Shown: positions 22,779-33,740 of the stretch, piece after piece
How positions within the stretch are numbered: position 1 is the stretch's first letter
How the letters are laid out: the number at the start of each line of letters is the position of its first letter
Source of the DNA: Schistosoma haematobium
Taxonomy: Eukaryota; Platyhelminthes; Trematoda; Strigeidida; Schistosomatidae
Length of the DNA stretch: 64,000 nt
Reading direction: 5' to 3'
NCBI RefSeq assembly: GCF_000699445.3
Contig: NC_067197.1
Span: forward strand, 6,268,152-6,332,151
Program-made: the position numbers and the translations under genes
The notes under the pieces: generated by a model
Databases searched by the model: none
What the model saw: only the letters and a program-made list of their open reading frames with translations
What the model was told of the DNA's origin: nothing

Positions 22779-25700
22779 TCACCATGAAGAGAAGTCAGTT
22801 AACTGTGACTTTAATAAAAGTTTCTGCTTCTTACGTAAAACATCTTCAATCATCTGTAGACTAGAATCAATATCTTTGCCGTGCTTATTGGTGATAGCTT
22901 TAGTGTCAAATTGATCTACATCATGAATAAATTTACCAACACCTGTTCGATACACTTGTTTTGCAATTCCTGAAAGTAAATCATAATGATATTTATAAAG
23001 TCATATATTTAGAGGAACAGACGGCAAACTGTATGGGAAAACTAGTGAGAAAATCTATACAGTAGTGCTTAATTGCTTGATTTGTACTCATATTTTCTAT
23101 ATCAACGTTATGTTCCCATTTGCTTAATTAGGAGTAACTGGATTTTTGTAGTGATATAATATAAAGCAACAAGTCTTTCACTTGATTAATACGAATTGTC
23201 CTTCTGATTGCTAGAATTAGGAGGAGAATCGTCTTTCATTAACACGGATTACATACGGTTATAGGTTTTTGTCATATCAAAAGAGTAAACGTGCCCATAA
23301 CTATTAATACGATTCCCACATATGTGTGTTATTTGTACAAGCGAGGAAGGCTTGCGTCATATGATCGCAGCCGCACCTTGCGATCCGATCTTCAGACTAA
23401 GCATTATGAATGCAAGCTTTTGGTAAATATGAAGCATATAAATTATCTGCTACTGGTATAACTTCGTACCGAAGGGATTCTCAAATGGGTTAACGTTACT
23501 TGAGTGTGGTTTTGTCGAGCAGGTGGGTTGTGTTCTTTTTCATGAATTAATTTTTTTTGTTTGATTGTCCAGCTATTGTTTATCATCCCTTCCTCATGTA
23601 TGTATAAATCGGATTTACTCCAGACCATCCATCAGATTTGGATGGGAAAATGCAGATACATAAAACAAGAGAGATTTCCAGAAATGTAGCGTCCCGGTGA
23701 GAAGTCAGTCAGCTAGTGTGTTGCGATAGATCGTCTGTACACTAACAAGAACTCAACAATTCAATTACGAAATTGCTTCCAGCTAATGATATTAATATCG
23801 CTTTTCCTAGTCAAAACCATTACCACACAGAACTGTTTCGCTCCATGGTGATTGGAACTCGAAATCAGGCTATTTACTGAAAGTTTATCAGCTTTGTTAC
23901 CACATAAATTTTGTTTTGGTGGGAATTTAAGTGAAATACCGGCTCATTGAACACTGAAAAAAGTTAATCATCAAAAGCTAGAAATTGTTTCTGGAACGTT
24001 CACGCCAAGTTGTATTTTTCCCTTACAAAAATAATATTAGTCCCCACTACTACGGTATATGCCAACGGTGATTGCCCTGCTTAAAACTCCTATCCAAAAC
24101 TTCCGATCACGACACGAGAAAAAGTAGTCAGTGTATCTTATATTATTCGTAAAAAACTCAAGTGATTGTGTGTCACGTCTTTTGTGAGCTGTGAGTGGTT
24201 CGCCGGCGAAGATAGGAGGGCCGATTCTACGATTTGTATCAAGTCTTTATATAACTTCAATTTTTACTCTATATACACTGTGTGAGCTGCCTATACTTTG
24301 AGTGAATAAATTATTCTTCTCCGTAATCTTGTTTTCAATCTCTGGTTGTAAATCGTGTATCCGTGTACAATGTGATCTAAGTCTAATAGTTTAATAATTT
24401 GGTATGGTGGTCTAGGGTGCCCAGCCAATTATCTTGCATACTGTACATTCATATTAATAGATAGCGAACAATTTACTTGTTCTTTTATAGCAGTTCCAAT
24501 ATTGAGTAACAGGTATATAATTAATTAGCAGTTAGTTATGAGCGGTAACAGAGATATCAACAGTTGGTGAGTTGAATGGAAGCTTATATTAGGACAAACA
24601 TACGTTAAAAATATAAACTGAATCACAGTAAAACAGTCCCCGAAATGTTATCTTTTTCTATTAACTCGACAATTTACAAAAACACTAATGTGTAAGATCG
24701 GAGTATTATTCTTCAATATCCATATTAATAGTTTAAAGCTGGCCATTTGGCTAAACAAGAAAATAATCGCGCCTTTAGAATTAACAACTCAGAAATATAA
24801 GTAAACGGCTATCTGCTTTTTATCACTGCTAATTACAAGAGTCCTCTAGCATTTTGCGACCATTAGCTGCTTTTTTTTCTACTAAAACTCCATTGACAAT
24901 AAGCGGAAAACTATACTATATGAATGATGGCTAAATGGTGATAGACCAAACACAGCAACTGTTTACACAAGGGATGATTTTATCTATCTTAGTGACTAAA
25001 GAGCATCAAATTGTGAATATCATATGAGAATAACAGTTTTAGTAGCCTAACACATCTCTTCGGCACAGTAACACTTACCATCTTGTTTGTTGCGTTTAGC
25101 ACGTTCAGCAGCTTCCAGAGCTTCCTCCTCCCGGCGATTACCTGGCTTCGGATGTACGTTTTTATCAGCGTTATCGATGTTTATTTCTTCACTGTAATTA
25201 GCACGTTCTTTACTTAACATTTCATCAACATCCTTGAATGGATCGACGTAAACTTCACAATTTATGATTTGTATATCTTCCTAATTAAAAATAAGATATA
25301 ACCAAAAGACAATATCTGTTCATCCAATCAGAAAAGTTGAAATGATGGGTAATTAGCAATATATTAAACAGCTATGATTATATCGAGCTACACTAAGTTC
25401 TTCACTAAATAAAAAATCTCACAACTCCTTGTGCTCTTAGCTCAGAGTAAGTTTTTGTATGCAAGGCAGTGATACTGTTCATTTGCAAAAACCGGACGAG
25501 GTAGAAAGATATTTGAGATGTATCAACAAAACTTCTGGAAAACATGAGTACATTTTTGATACTCAACAACATTTATACACGTAAATCTGAAAAAAACGTC
25601 CGATTAGGTTGACTCCAAAGCTTTTTATTAGTATTTTATATTGAAATGTTTCAGTAAACATGACGTTTCGTTGGGACATATGCTACCTGCAAATGTGTGA

Positions 25701-26432
25701 CTGAGTATTGAACTGAGGTGAAATGCTTTCTGAGACAAGAATAATTGTTATTTTTTATAAACAAAGATGGGTAGTGGGTAACAGTGGAATCCAAGACGCG
25801 CGTTTCGACATGTTTGGGACTCGTCAGCTAGATGTGCCTGCATCCCATAATTGATGATCAACCCGAGACTCGAACCCAGTATAAGAGACTGATCAACTGC
25901 AATGCTAAACATCAATGGGAAGATTCAAACAAATGCAAAACATGAATCGCTACCATTGTTGATGTTTCCACTGTAAATTCTTCCCTAGCATTAATGAACT
26001 TTCATTTTTAAAAGCCCTTGAAACTAGCGACAACGTAGTACCCACCTGCTTTTCTCATCATCAAATAATTTAAAGCTCCTTCCAACTTTTATTGTCGATT
26101 GTGCAAAGTGTATATGTTATATTCTAACGAAGAATAAATGAATGGTAACCACCAGAAATTATTTATGGACCGTTATCATATATATTCTTATTGTATAACG
26201 ATTAAGTTACTACGTTATATGCATATTCATATTCCTTTTATTATAAACCTTTATTTGACCTATTGACTACTATCATACGATTTACTATTCTTAAGCTATT
26301 CCCTATTTATTAGTAACAATCTCTCACAATCGCAGACTTTTTGGCTTGATCTTGTATAATTGTTATTTTCTATTTTATGGTATGATGTGATCTGGTTTGT
26401 TTGTATATAAACCAAGTATGTCTGAAAAATTA

Positions 26433-26501
<69 letters not shown>

Positions 26502-29500
26502 CATATATTGGCGTTCTGTACTGAATGGGTTGGGTTCGGAGAGAAGCTACTATCCCGGAGGTCCAGTAAGAATTGTAGGATGCTTATATTGATTTATGCG
26601 TCATTGGTCCGGTCAATAAATCAGTGTTATAATTGGCGACATTATCACATGACATATTAACAAGTGCAAAAGTCATAACAGTATAGTTAACGATGAGTTT
26701 GCTAGCCACTGACTGTACAGTAGATAATGCATTACTTAAATCATATACATTTATTCGTGGTGACTATATGAGTGAACGTTTTCTATTAAGGACTTTGACA
26801 ATTTTATTTAAAAAGAGTTTATTCACTTTGGGTAGAACTGTAAACCAGTAATTTGATCCATTGATTCAAGCCTGATAGATTTCAGTTTCTAAAGTTGAAT
26901 AGCATCTTTCTGTTTTTTTTGCAGCAAGTATAACCTAAAGTGCTAAATCTGTGTTGAATCACCTAGTTATTTTATGCGCAAATACAGTAATCATCGATAT
27001 TTTTAGTTTTCGTACAATAAAGTATACAAGTGAGTTGGTGGTTGGAGGTAGTCGACAGGATGCCCTGGACCTGTGTTTCGTGCTATTTTGGTACTCGTCA
27101 GCAAGGTATACCTATAATCTTGAGGGAACTGATGTCCCTTGTGTTATATCCGAGCGGAGATTAAATCACGAGTAACTTCTGAGACATATTAATTGACTAT
27201 TATTATTTATATATTCTCATGGTATAAATATTCGGTAACTAGATTATCTATATCTATATTCCCCTTGTTATAAGCTTTATTTTAACCTATAATTTATTAT
27301 TGTACGATTTACCGTTCTTAAGCTATGTTCAGTTTATTAACTACTGCCTCCCACGTTCACAGCCACTTTTTGGCTTTATTGTGTACAAATGTAATTTCCT
27401 ATTTTATGGTGCGTTGCGATCTGTTTGATTGATATATATACCCAGTATGTCTGAAATAAATGATTCGATTCGCATATTGGAAGCTGGTATTTGGTGTTCT
27501 GGACTCAAGTGGACGGGCTGGGCGGACATAGGACCAATAAGGACGCTAGGCTGCTCATACCGGTCGAACGTCATTGGTTTGGTGGATGAATTGTGGTGCG
27601 TGCTACTTATATTGCTATAAGTAGTATATAACATGAGTTGAAAGAACGTAATGTCTGGCAGCAGAAGATGGGGAAGATCAAGAAAGGAAGAGCGAGAACA
27701 CAATGGAATTTGTAAGAAATCGCATGAACAATGAAATGTGAGACAATGGATTGATGTTTGCAACAGCAACAGTCCGGTTTGATATGATGGAATGATATTT
27801 TGCAAATTAACGATTTACTATATGGTTTTTCTATTTTACCAACTCTGTAATTTTGTGCTGAATACAACTTCGCTGTCCTCACCTGTGTTCTCCTTCACTA
27901 CAGAATCACGTGCTAAGAAGTCGGACATAAAGTCACAACACCCTGACGGATTAAATTCGTGTCACCCAGCTTCACAGTCAGAGACGTTACCATTGAGCTG
28001 TCCGGGCCGCGACTGGCCTCTTGTAGGACTGAGATTTATTCACAAATGACTGATCACTGACTGGTGGATCAATGTCATGTGTGTCAGATCCTATCGACCA
28101 AAATAGCACGAAACCTATGTTCAGGGTTTCCTCTCGACTACCTCCGACCACCATCTCATCCTAACATAATGCACGCAATGTCGAGTCACATAGACTAGTG
28201 GCCACATTGCAACTCGGTCGATAGGATTCGATCTGCACTAAGAAGGACCTGATACATATGACATTGATCACCACCCAGTAATCAATCAGTTGTAAAGTAG
28301 ACAAGTACCAAACAACAAAATATCATAAATAAAATATACTCCACCTACCAAAGGTCGATCGTCTTTATCGGTTTCCATCATTTCAATTTTTCCCAAGAAA
28401 TCTAAACCTCCAACAACCCTAAATTTTAATTATAATATATATATATACGATCAGTGTTACGGGACATACTTGCCGAATACAGTATGCTTACGATCCAAAT
28501 GCTTGCACTTTCGGAAAGTAATAAAGCTGAAAAAATATTTCGAATAAAATAAATGTACAATTTCTACTTACAACTGAGATCGATTAGTATTCGGTCCAGA
28601 ATTAGCCATAGATACAACACCACGTGTATCATGACTTAAATTAGAGACGAACTCGTCTGCAAAAGATCCACCCCATGCTGAATCACCACCAAACCCAGTG
28701 CCAGTTGGATCACCTCCCTGAACCTAAAAACAACACCATAATGAACTTTATTCACAAGCAATAAACTGCACATACAATGAAGTAGCGAATTAATCTATGA
28801 AAACTTGTATCATTATAGTAACCTGTAGAACAATGACGTAGAAAATTTTCACACGTTTTGGGGACCAAATCGCAATGCAACTCAAGGTTTAACTTTCCGT
28901 GTGATGTAACCAAACTGACGTAGCCTTTCTTTTTCACATATTTGTATCGGACTACATCATCTTCGAGAATTGCTAAAATTGGAACATATCAGTTTTATCA
29001 GTTAAGTGAATTTTAAAACAAACCCGGTTCAATTTTTGTTACTGGTTCCATAACAGTTGACGTAAGTGAAGCTGCTGCTCGACCAGTTGAATAAGTAGCC
29101 TAAGAGGGTGGATTAAGAGATAATTGGTAACAATAAGATTGTGCTTTTTTACTGTATTAAAAACGTCACGCTTTTTTCCTGTGTCTAGTGAAGTTTTCCT
29201 AGTTGAATACATATAGTCTGGTACTGAGATTTCTTTCGGCAATTCAGCTAAAGTTTCTTTGGTTTCCTGATTTAACGAACGTATAACTACTACATTGCCT
29301 TCATCTAAACAAAATATCATGGTGAATTGATTAGTAATGAATAAAATTATCTTGACGAACTTTGCTGTTCTTCTTTATTTTTCACATGATAAAAAGCGGA
29401 AATATTAAACTTTTCCAGTTGTGTAGGATCTTGTATTGTGATGACATCATCTTTTGTAAATGATTCAGAATTGAGTAAGTCAAGAAAATTATTCGCCTTT

Positions 29501-30173
29501 AAATTCAAACGTTGAACAGCCTAGAAGTATATGTGTAAGTATATTTAATTACTAAAATAAATTCAGAATCAACATTACATCAAAAGAGTATACATTCCCC
29601 GTTGGCTTAATTGCAACAATGTGTGTATTTTCATTAAATACTTTGAATGTTACAGGGCAATGAAATTTCCCATCAGAATTTCGATGAAAATTTAACTTAA
29701 TTAATTCACTCATTTTCATTTTCTACAAAAAAGAGGGAAAACAATTAGGAAAAAGTACTGTTATGGAAGGTTGATTTACTTACCAACCCAGTAACAGGAT
29801 TAATACCATACTTTTTCAAAAACGGTAAAATATTCCTGTATATTACATTTCAATTCTTTTGTTGACTTACTCTAAGTCGAAAATTATCCCCTCTTTTGTA
29901 CAATATGGGTTTAAAAAGGGTTGAAAGGAGATGCTTAAGTGAAAAAAAACAACCAATAAAGGTTAACGAAATAGTCTTTAAGACAAATTTCCTACTCACC
30001 TGCAGCAGTGAAATGGAAGACGTTTAAACTGTCTACCACTCTCAGTAGCACGTTTTCCACCATACAATGTACTCCACTCTGTACATGTAATATAACTTCG
30101 TTACACATGTGTACAGTTAAATAATTATAAAGACAACTTACAGTTTATCTTTCTGATGCTGTTTTTTGCCCAT
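22779..30173 (-). CDS. PPIL2: PPIL2/CYC4 homologue: U-box cyclophilin-type peptidyl-prolyl isomerase
   Basis: PPIL2 is a nuclear, spliceosome-associated protein with a U-box (ubiquitin ligase) and a cyclophilin domain. Exons in minus order: 30173-30142, 30095-30000, 29933-29871, 29835-29784, 29722-29579, 29520-29361, 29304-29153, 29099-29024, 28972-28776, 28723-28572, 28526-28470, 28418-28349, 25280-25079, 22969-22779. The sum is 1,644 nt, 547 residues. It starts [10 protein letters not shown] and ends DFSSW, as in animal PPIL2 (about 520 aa). The U-box is near residues 36-108 and the cyclophilin domain near 272-430, with [38 protein letters not shown] and SQFFITF. Catalytic Arg, Phe and Gln are kept; the CypA Trp121 position is His (HLDRKH). 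Exon 6 needs an unusual GTTCGT donor. The first 11 introns are 35-66 nt and the last two are 2-3 kb and repeat-filled. Confidence 0.95.
24167..24371 (+). repeat. possible solo LTR
   Basis: A roughly 205-bp segment starts TGTGTGTCACG and contains GAATAAATTATTC. It is flanked by GTGAT on both sides (24162-24166 and 24372-24376). It does not end in CA, and no second copy is present in the window, so the call is tentative. It lies in the last PPIL2 intron. Confidence 0.3.
25770..25930 (-). mobile_element. Sm-alpha-like repeat with hammerhead motif
   Basis: On the minus strand there is a B-box-like GGTTCGAGTCTC (25864-25877), then a hammerhead arrangement at 25838-25781: CTGACGAG, TCCCAAACATGT, CGAAACGCGCG, GTC and TTGGATTCCACTG. 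The core CTGACGAG/GAAA and GTC triplet are intact, stem III is the tiny ACGC/GCGT type, and stem I pairs CTAG with TTGG. Stem II has mismatches, so residual activity is uncertain. It lies in PPIL2 intron 12. Confidence 0.75.
26162..26660 (+). repeat. direct repeat, copy 1 (copy 2 at 27196-27620)
   Basis: It shares a series of blocks with 27196-27620: TACGATTTACTATTCTTAAGCTAT, CTATTTTATGG, AGTATGTCTGAAA, CATATTGG and GTCATTGGTYYGGT, in the same order about 1.03 kb apart. Copy 1 contains a long TA run at 26435-26499. It is non-coding and lies in PPIL2 intron 12. Family unknown. Confidence 0.6.
26435..26499. repeat. (TA)n microsatellite
   Basis: About 65 bp of uninterrupted TA dinucleotides inside repeat copy 1. 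Confidence 0.95.
27035..27175 (-). repeat. repeat with third hammerhead-like variant
   Basis: Minus-strand bases 27110-27058 read GCTGACGAG, TACCAAAATAGCA, CGAAAC, ACAG, GTCC, AGGGC. This keeps both hammerhead core boxes (CTGACGAG and CGAAA) and a GTC triplet, with a different flank (GGTAGTCGA...GGTTGG) from the Sm-alpha copies. Stem II pairs imperfectly. A related but more decayed copy is at 28090-28128. Confidence 0.55.
27196..27620 (+). repeat. direct repeat, copy 2
   Basis: Counterpart of 26162-26660 without the long TA expansion. At the TA position it carries only AATAAATGATTCGATTCG, so the microsatellite grew in copy 1 after duplication or separate insertion. Confidence 0.6.
28049..28290. 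repeat. inverted-repeat element in PPIL2 intron 12
   Basis: The left arm 28049-28100 (ACTGATCACTGACTGGTGG ... ATCCTATCGACC) is matched in reverse by 28216-28290 (GGTCGATAGGAT ... CAATCAGT), the right arm having an extra roughly 20 bp. The central part holds the decayed hammerhead-like segment 28090-28128 (CCAAAATAGCACGAAACC). It lies about 60 bp from exon 12. It could be a small DNA transposon or a fold-back pair of retroposon ends. Confidence 0.55.
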
Positions 30174-32149
30174 TATAAACAGTTACTAACCACTTGGAGG
30201 AATGTGAATAGCCAATAACAATGTAAAACTGAAATGAAATACAAAAACGTAGGACGTCACATAACAGTTCACTGGATCAAGATGCCAAAAAAGCTATAAA
30301 AGTGATGAAATGGAAACGAGCAAAGATTTAAAACTAACAAGGATAAAACGAGATAAGTGGACGCCTAGTTATAACATCATGATCAGATGAGTAAAGGGAG
30401 GATTTACGCGATCCAACCTATTTGACTGTGTATCACATTACTTAGGTTTGCTTGAACACAAACACGAACCACACTGCGGATGCAGTCAGAGCAAATGCAA
30501 CTCTTCATTTTTTACGAGGACGGCTTGGTGCTATCACCCCAAAATTACTTCTAGCACTATAAAACATTCGCACGACTTAAGCTCGGAGTTTGTTACGTCA
30601 GTGCATTCTTACTCTGGAAAAGATGTCTATTCGAATAAATGAAGAGAAGGGGCAACAAAGTGGGTGGTAGGGTTGAGGAGCAAATCCTACGAAGGTAGAC
30701 TTCAATACGTTGAATTATTCTCGTTGAGCTGCAGGAAGACAAGAGGTGACCTGGTAATGGAATAAGGAATAGTAAATATGCCAAGCAACATCAACATAAG
30801 CATACTACCAAAACCTCACCACCACGGTCCGCGAGGCAACAACCGAAAAACTGCATACCAAAGAAAACAAAAATCAAACAGGAATTTACTCTTCCTCATT
30901 AAGGGTTGAATTCATTTGCAGTGCTCTCCTAGCCGAGGTGACTACAGACTCCTCGGCTGATAGTTTCAAGAGTGTTTACAACCACGTGCACACTCATGGA
31001 TTACTACTCCCCATTCGGAATAGGTGTACCCAAGACATGTCTAACTTATTTGCCATTATTACTACCACAGGTTATAGGCTGATGGCAGAAATAAACCAGC
31101 CTATTCCAATCTCATACCTTACCATGTTTACTTGTTGTATTTACACTTCTGTTTGTTCATGTTGTTGTCAATAATTTGTTTAATTACTGCTTGGGATTAT
31201 CTTTCTCCTTTTCTTCTTCCGGAAAAAGTTCCCCTTTTAATGCTTTGCACACTACAATTAAGCAAATCCTAGTAATGTGATGACTGCTGGTTTCAGACCC
31301 TATCAGCCTCAGACAAACGCACTCAGATTACAGGATGCATAAACCCACAGATAACTACGCAACTAACCGAAACCAGTGTAATCAAGTGGCAGAACCAAGC
31401 CCCTCCAGGTAAATATCATTAACAGACCTAGAACCGTAGCTAAAAAACGAGAGGAGAGTACAAAGACAACAAAGCAAACACGACGTTGTCACGAAGGTAC
31501 TGAGTATGAGGTCGAATTTCAGTGAAAATTATGGGTCGTGACGTGTATAGTTTAATTCTATTATGTTGAAATATAAAGAGAAAATACCCATTACACAAAA
31601 ATTTGGAGGATTAATGTGGCAGAATCACAGCATTTTGCCAAAGGTAGTGACAATGTCGAAAATACTTTATGAAAGATGTCCGTGACCCCGGAGAACTATG
31701 GAGACCCCAAAATTGGTAAAATCGAAGCACTAAACAGAGATTCGAAAGAATTTCCCTAGTCTAAAGATCTTGGGTAAGTTCAAGAATAATTTTACCAGAA
31801 ACACCTAGACCTGTGCAAGAAATGCAACTGATAACCCTCATAACCGTCAAAATATTTGCTAAATTCGGGAGAAAAGTGCAGATCTGAAATAGAATTAGGT
31901 TCTTGCAGCGTGTCTCAAATTTTATTCAAAATTGGTCAATTATGTCTGAGTTTGTAGATTGTGCACATATGATATGCAAACCGGTCTCTACATGAGGAAT
32001 AAGAATATTTCAAGCGTTTTAGAGAGAGAGATGAAAGTCGGAATGAAATTATACCATATAAATTTACTAATATAGACAAAGGAACAGCAGTTGAAACGAA
32101 TAGTTACGCTCCTTTAGAAGTGCGCGCAATCGTCTTCAATTTCCAAACT
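30174..32149. other. upstream region of PPIL2, no gene recognised
   Basis: Nothing convincing on either strand. Short open frames at 30448-30642, 30593-30784 and 30938-31174 lack recognisable motifs. The PPIL2 promoter is expected just above 30173, but I see no defined core element. Confidence 0.5.
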
Positions 32150-32366
32150 TCAGTCAGTCTTCAGGAGTAAGGATAGGAGGTCTATCAACTTATATTGGTC
32201 CATGCAGTTTGTAACATTGTGGAGGTTGGGACTCGTTTCAAATATATCAGCAGAAGGTGCTGATATCACGTGTTCTGTTAGAGAATCCTATTAATTAATA
32301 TCAGAAGGCCATTTGCGGATATTGTATTAATTTCAAAAGTTGAGATCGTGAGTAATTTGAACCTAA

Positions 32367-32420
32367 ACCACCATGGAAAATCTGAAAACACTGGACGGTC
32401 CTTTCGTTCTATTGTGAGTT
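32367..32420 (-). mobile_element. fragment of hammerhead SINE, inverted
   Basis: On the minus strand this shows CACAATAGAACGAAAGGACCGTCCAGTGTTTTCAG-type sequence, i.e. the 3' half of the hammerhead and the CCAGTG block of the SINE family. It is placed head-on to the complete copy at 32458. Confidence 0.55.
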
Positions 32421-32457
32421 TCCTCAATTTCATGGATTAGTTGAAGTTACACATTCA

Positions 32458-32660
32458 CACCGTTGGATGCCGGCTCAGTGGTCTAGTGGTTAAACGCTCC
32501 CGTGCGAGACTGAGAAGTCCTGGGTTTGAATCTCTTGAGGCGGGATCGTGGACGGGCACTGCTGAGGTTCGCAAAGTAGGACGAGACGATCGTCCAGTGC
32601 TTCCAGGTTTTCAATGGTGACCTAGCTTCATTTGACACATGATCTCAACTATTGAAATTA
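32458..32660 (+). mobile_element. tRNA-derived SINE with hammerhead motif
   Basis: It starts CGTTGGATGCCGG. The A box GGCTCAGTGGTCTAG begins at 32472 and the B box GGGTTTGAATCTC is near 32522-32534. The hammerhead-like segment is 32556-32600. The 3' block runs CCAGTGCTTCCAGGTTTTC to CATGATCTCAACTATTGAAATTA. It interrupts the CR1 copy, so it is younger than that insertion. Confidence 0.8.
32556..32600 (+). ncRNA. degenerate hammerhead motif in SINE
   Basis: Stem I is a perfect GCACTG/CAGTGC pair (32556-32561 with 32595-32600), followed by CTGAGG, then AGGACGAGACG and a GTC triplet. GAAA is changed to GAGA and the CTGANGA box is altered, so activity is unlikely. Confidence 0.6.
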
Positions 32661-33411
32661 TATTATTTGACTACTCGGTGCGAGAAACGAAACTCCAGAG
32701 GTAGACGGTGTGATCTTCTTGTTTGAATGTTCTTTAAACTTTCTCTCAGATGATCAGTCCTAAACAGAGGGAAAAGATAGGCCATAATAATACCAAGGTG
32801 TTATATCTAGGTCATCGTTCAGTAAACGATGAGCCAATATTAGATCACTCCATATTCTACGGAAATAACTTGAGGTGTTTCATTCTGTCTTCATAGGGCA
32901 GGCCAGATAGACCTTTTACCATCTTGATACCTCGTTTTCGAACTCGTTCCGGTGTATCTGTTTCATACTTGAAAAAACAACTAGCTGCTTGATTCCCATG
33001 TTCCGAATGTGGTCCAGGAAGTCTGGTATAATGATCTAAATATTTCATCATCCAAATACTGGAAAGACCTACGAATAGACTACAATACCCTAAAGCCTTT
33101 TGCAGCAGCAGCCTTACAGTGACTGGTGGTTTTGCGATCACTGCTTAGTATGACTCCTAAATCTTTATAGTTACTCACTTTGTGTAGCCCTCATTCGCAC
33201 ATAGTATAGTGATACGAATCATCATAATCATTTAATTGCATCACCACGCTCTTCTTAGGATTCATTTTTGGTGACCACCTGTCCAACCATGCCACCAATG
33301 ATCTAAGATCATCCTGTAATACCATTCTATCCAACATACTAGGTATGGGTCTCCAAATCTTTATGTCATCGGCAAAGAGTAGAACAGATGGTTTTGCTAT
33401 ATTTTGTAATT

Positions 33412-33678
33412 TGTAACAGCTCAGGTTGGTTGGTTAAGAGTTGACCCCAAACAACCAAGTATATGCTAAAACAGTATTGTTCAAGTATTCATTCACTTCC
33501 TTATTTTTTATAAGCGTTATATTCCCTATTATCTTATATTGAATGTTGAGAGCCTTTGTTTGTCTGAACAGATAATCACACACTCCACTGTGACTGCGCG
33601 AAGATCGAAATAAAGACCTATTCACTACTTGTCTGGTTTCTTCTATCAATAGCACGAGGGTTACCTTAAGGCACGAAA
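33412..33678 (+). repeat. solo LTR of the Ty3/gypsy element
   Basis: 267 bp matches the LTRs at 35138-35404 and 41755-42016 with a few substitutions. It starts TGTAACAGCT and ends CACGAAA. It is flanked by the 4-bp repeat AATT (33408-33411 and 33679-33682) and inserted into the CR1 relic. It most likely arose by LTR-LTR recombination that removed the body. Confidence 0.93.
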
Positions 33679-33740
33679 AATTCACGTACATAAAGTAAAA
33701 AGAGAATAAGACCGAGGATTGTGCCTTGCAGATGAGCAGA

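Larger units (their letters stand above)
32150..33740 (-). mobile_element. 5'-truncated CR1-clade copy, split by a SINE and a solo LTR
   Basis: The minus strand matches the CR1 copy at 48405-49540 in three pieces: about 33740-33683, 33411-32669 and 32298-32150. The RT catalytic segment LLFADDIK lies near 33390-33365, and the C-terminal YEDRMKHLKLFP at about 32860-32900. Stops and frameshifts make it a relic. The first gap is a solo LTR with AATT duplications; the second holds SINE sequence. Confidence 0.85.

Noticed and set aside
30448..31174. Short open frames upstream of PPIL2
   Set aside because: No motifs, and the true PPIL2 first exon is already placed at 30173-30142.
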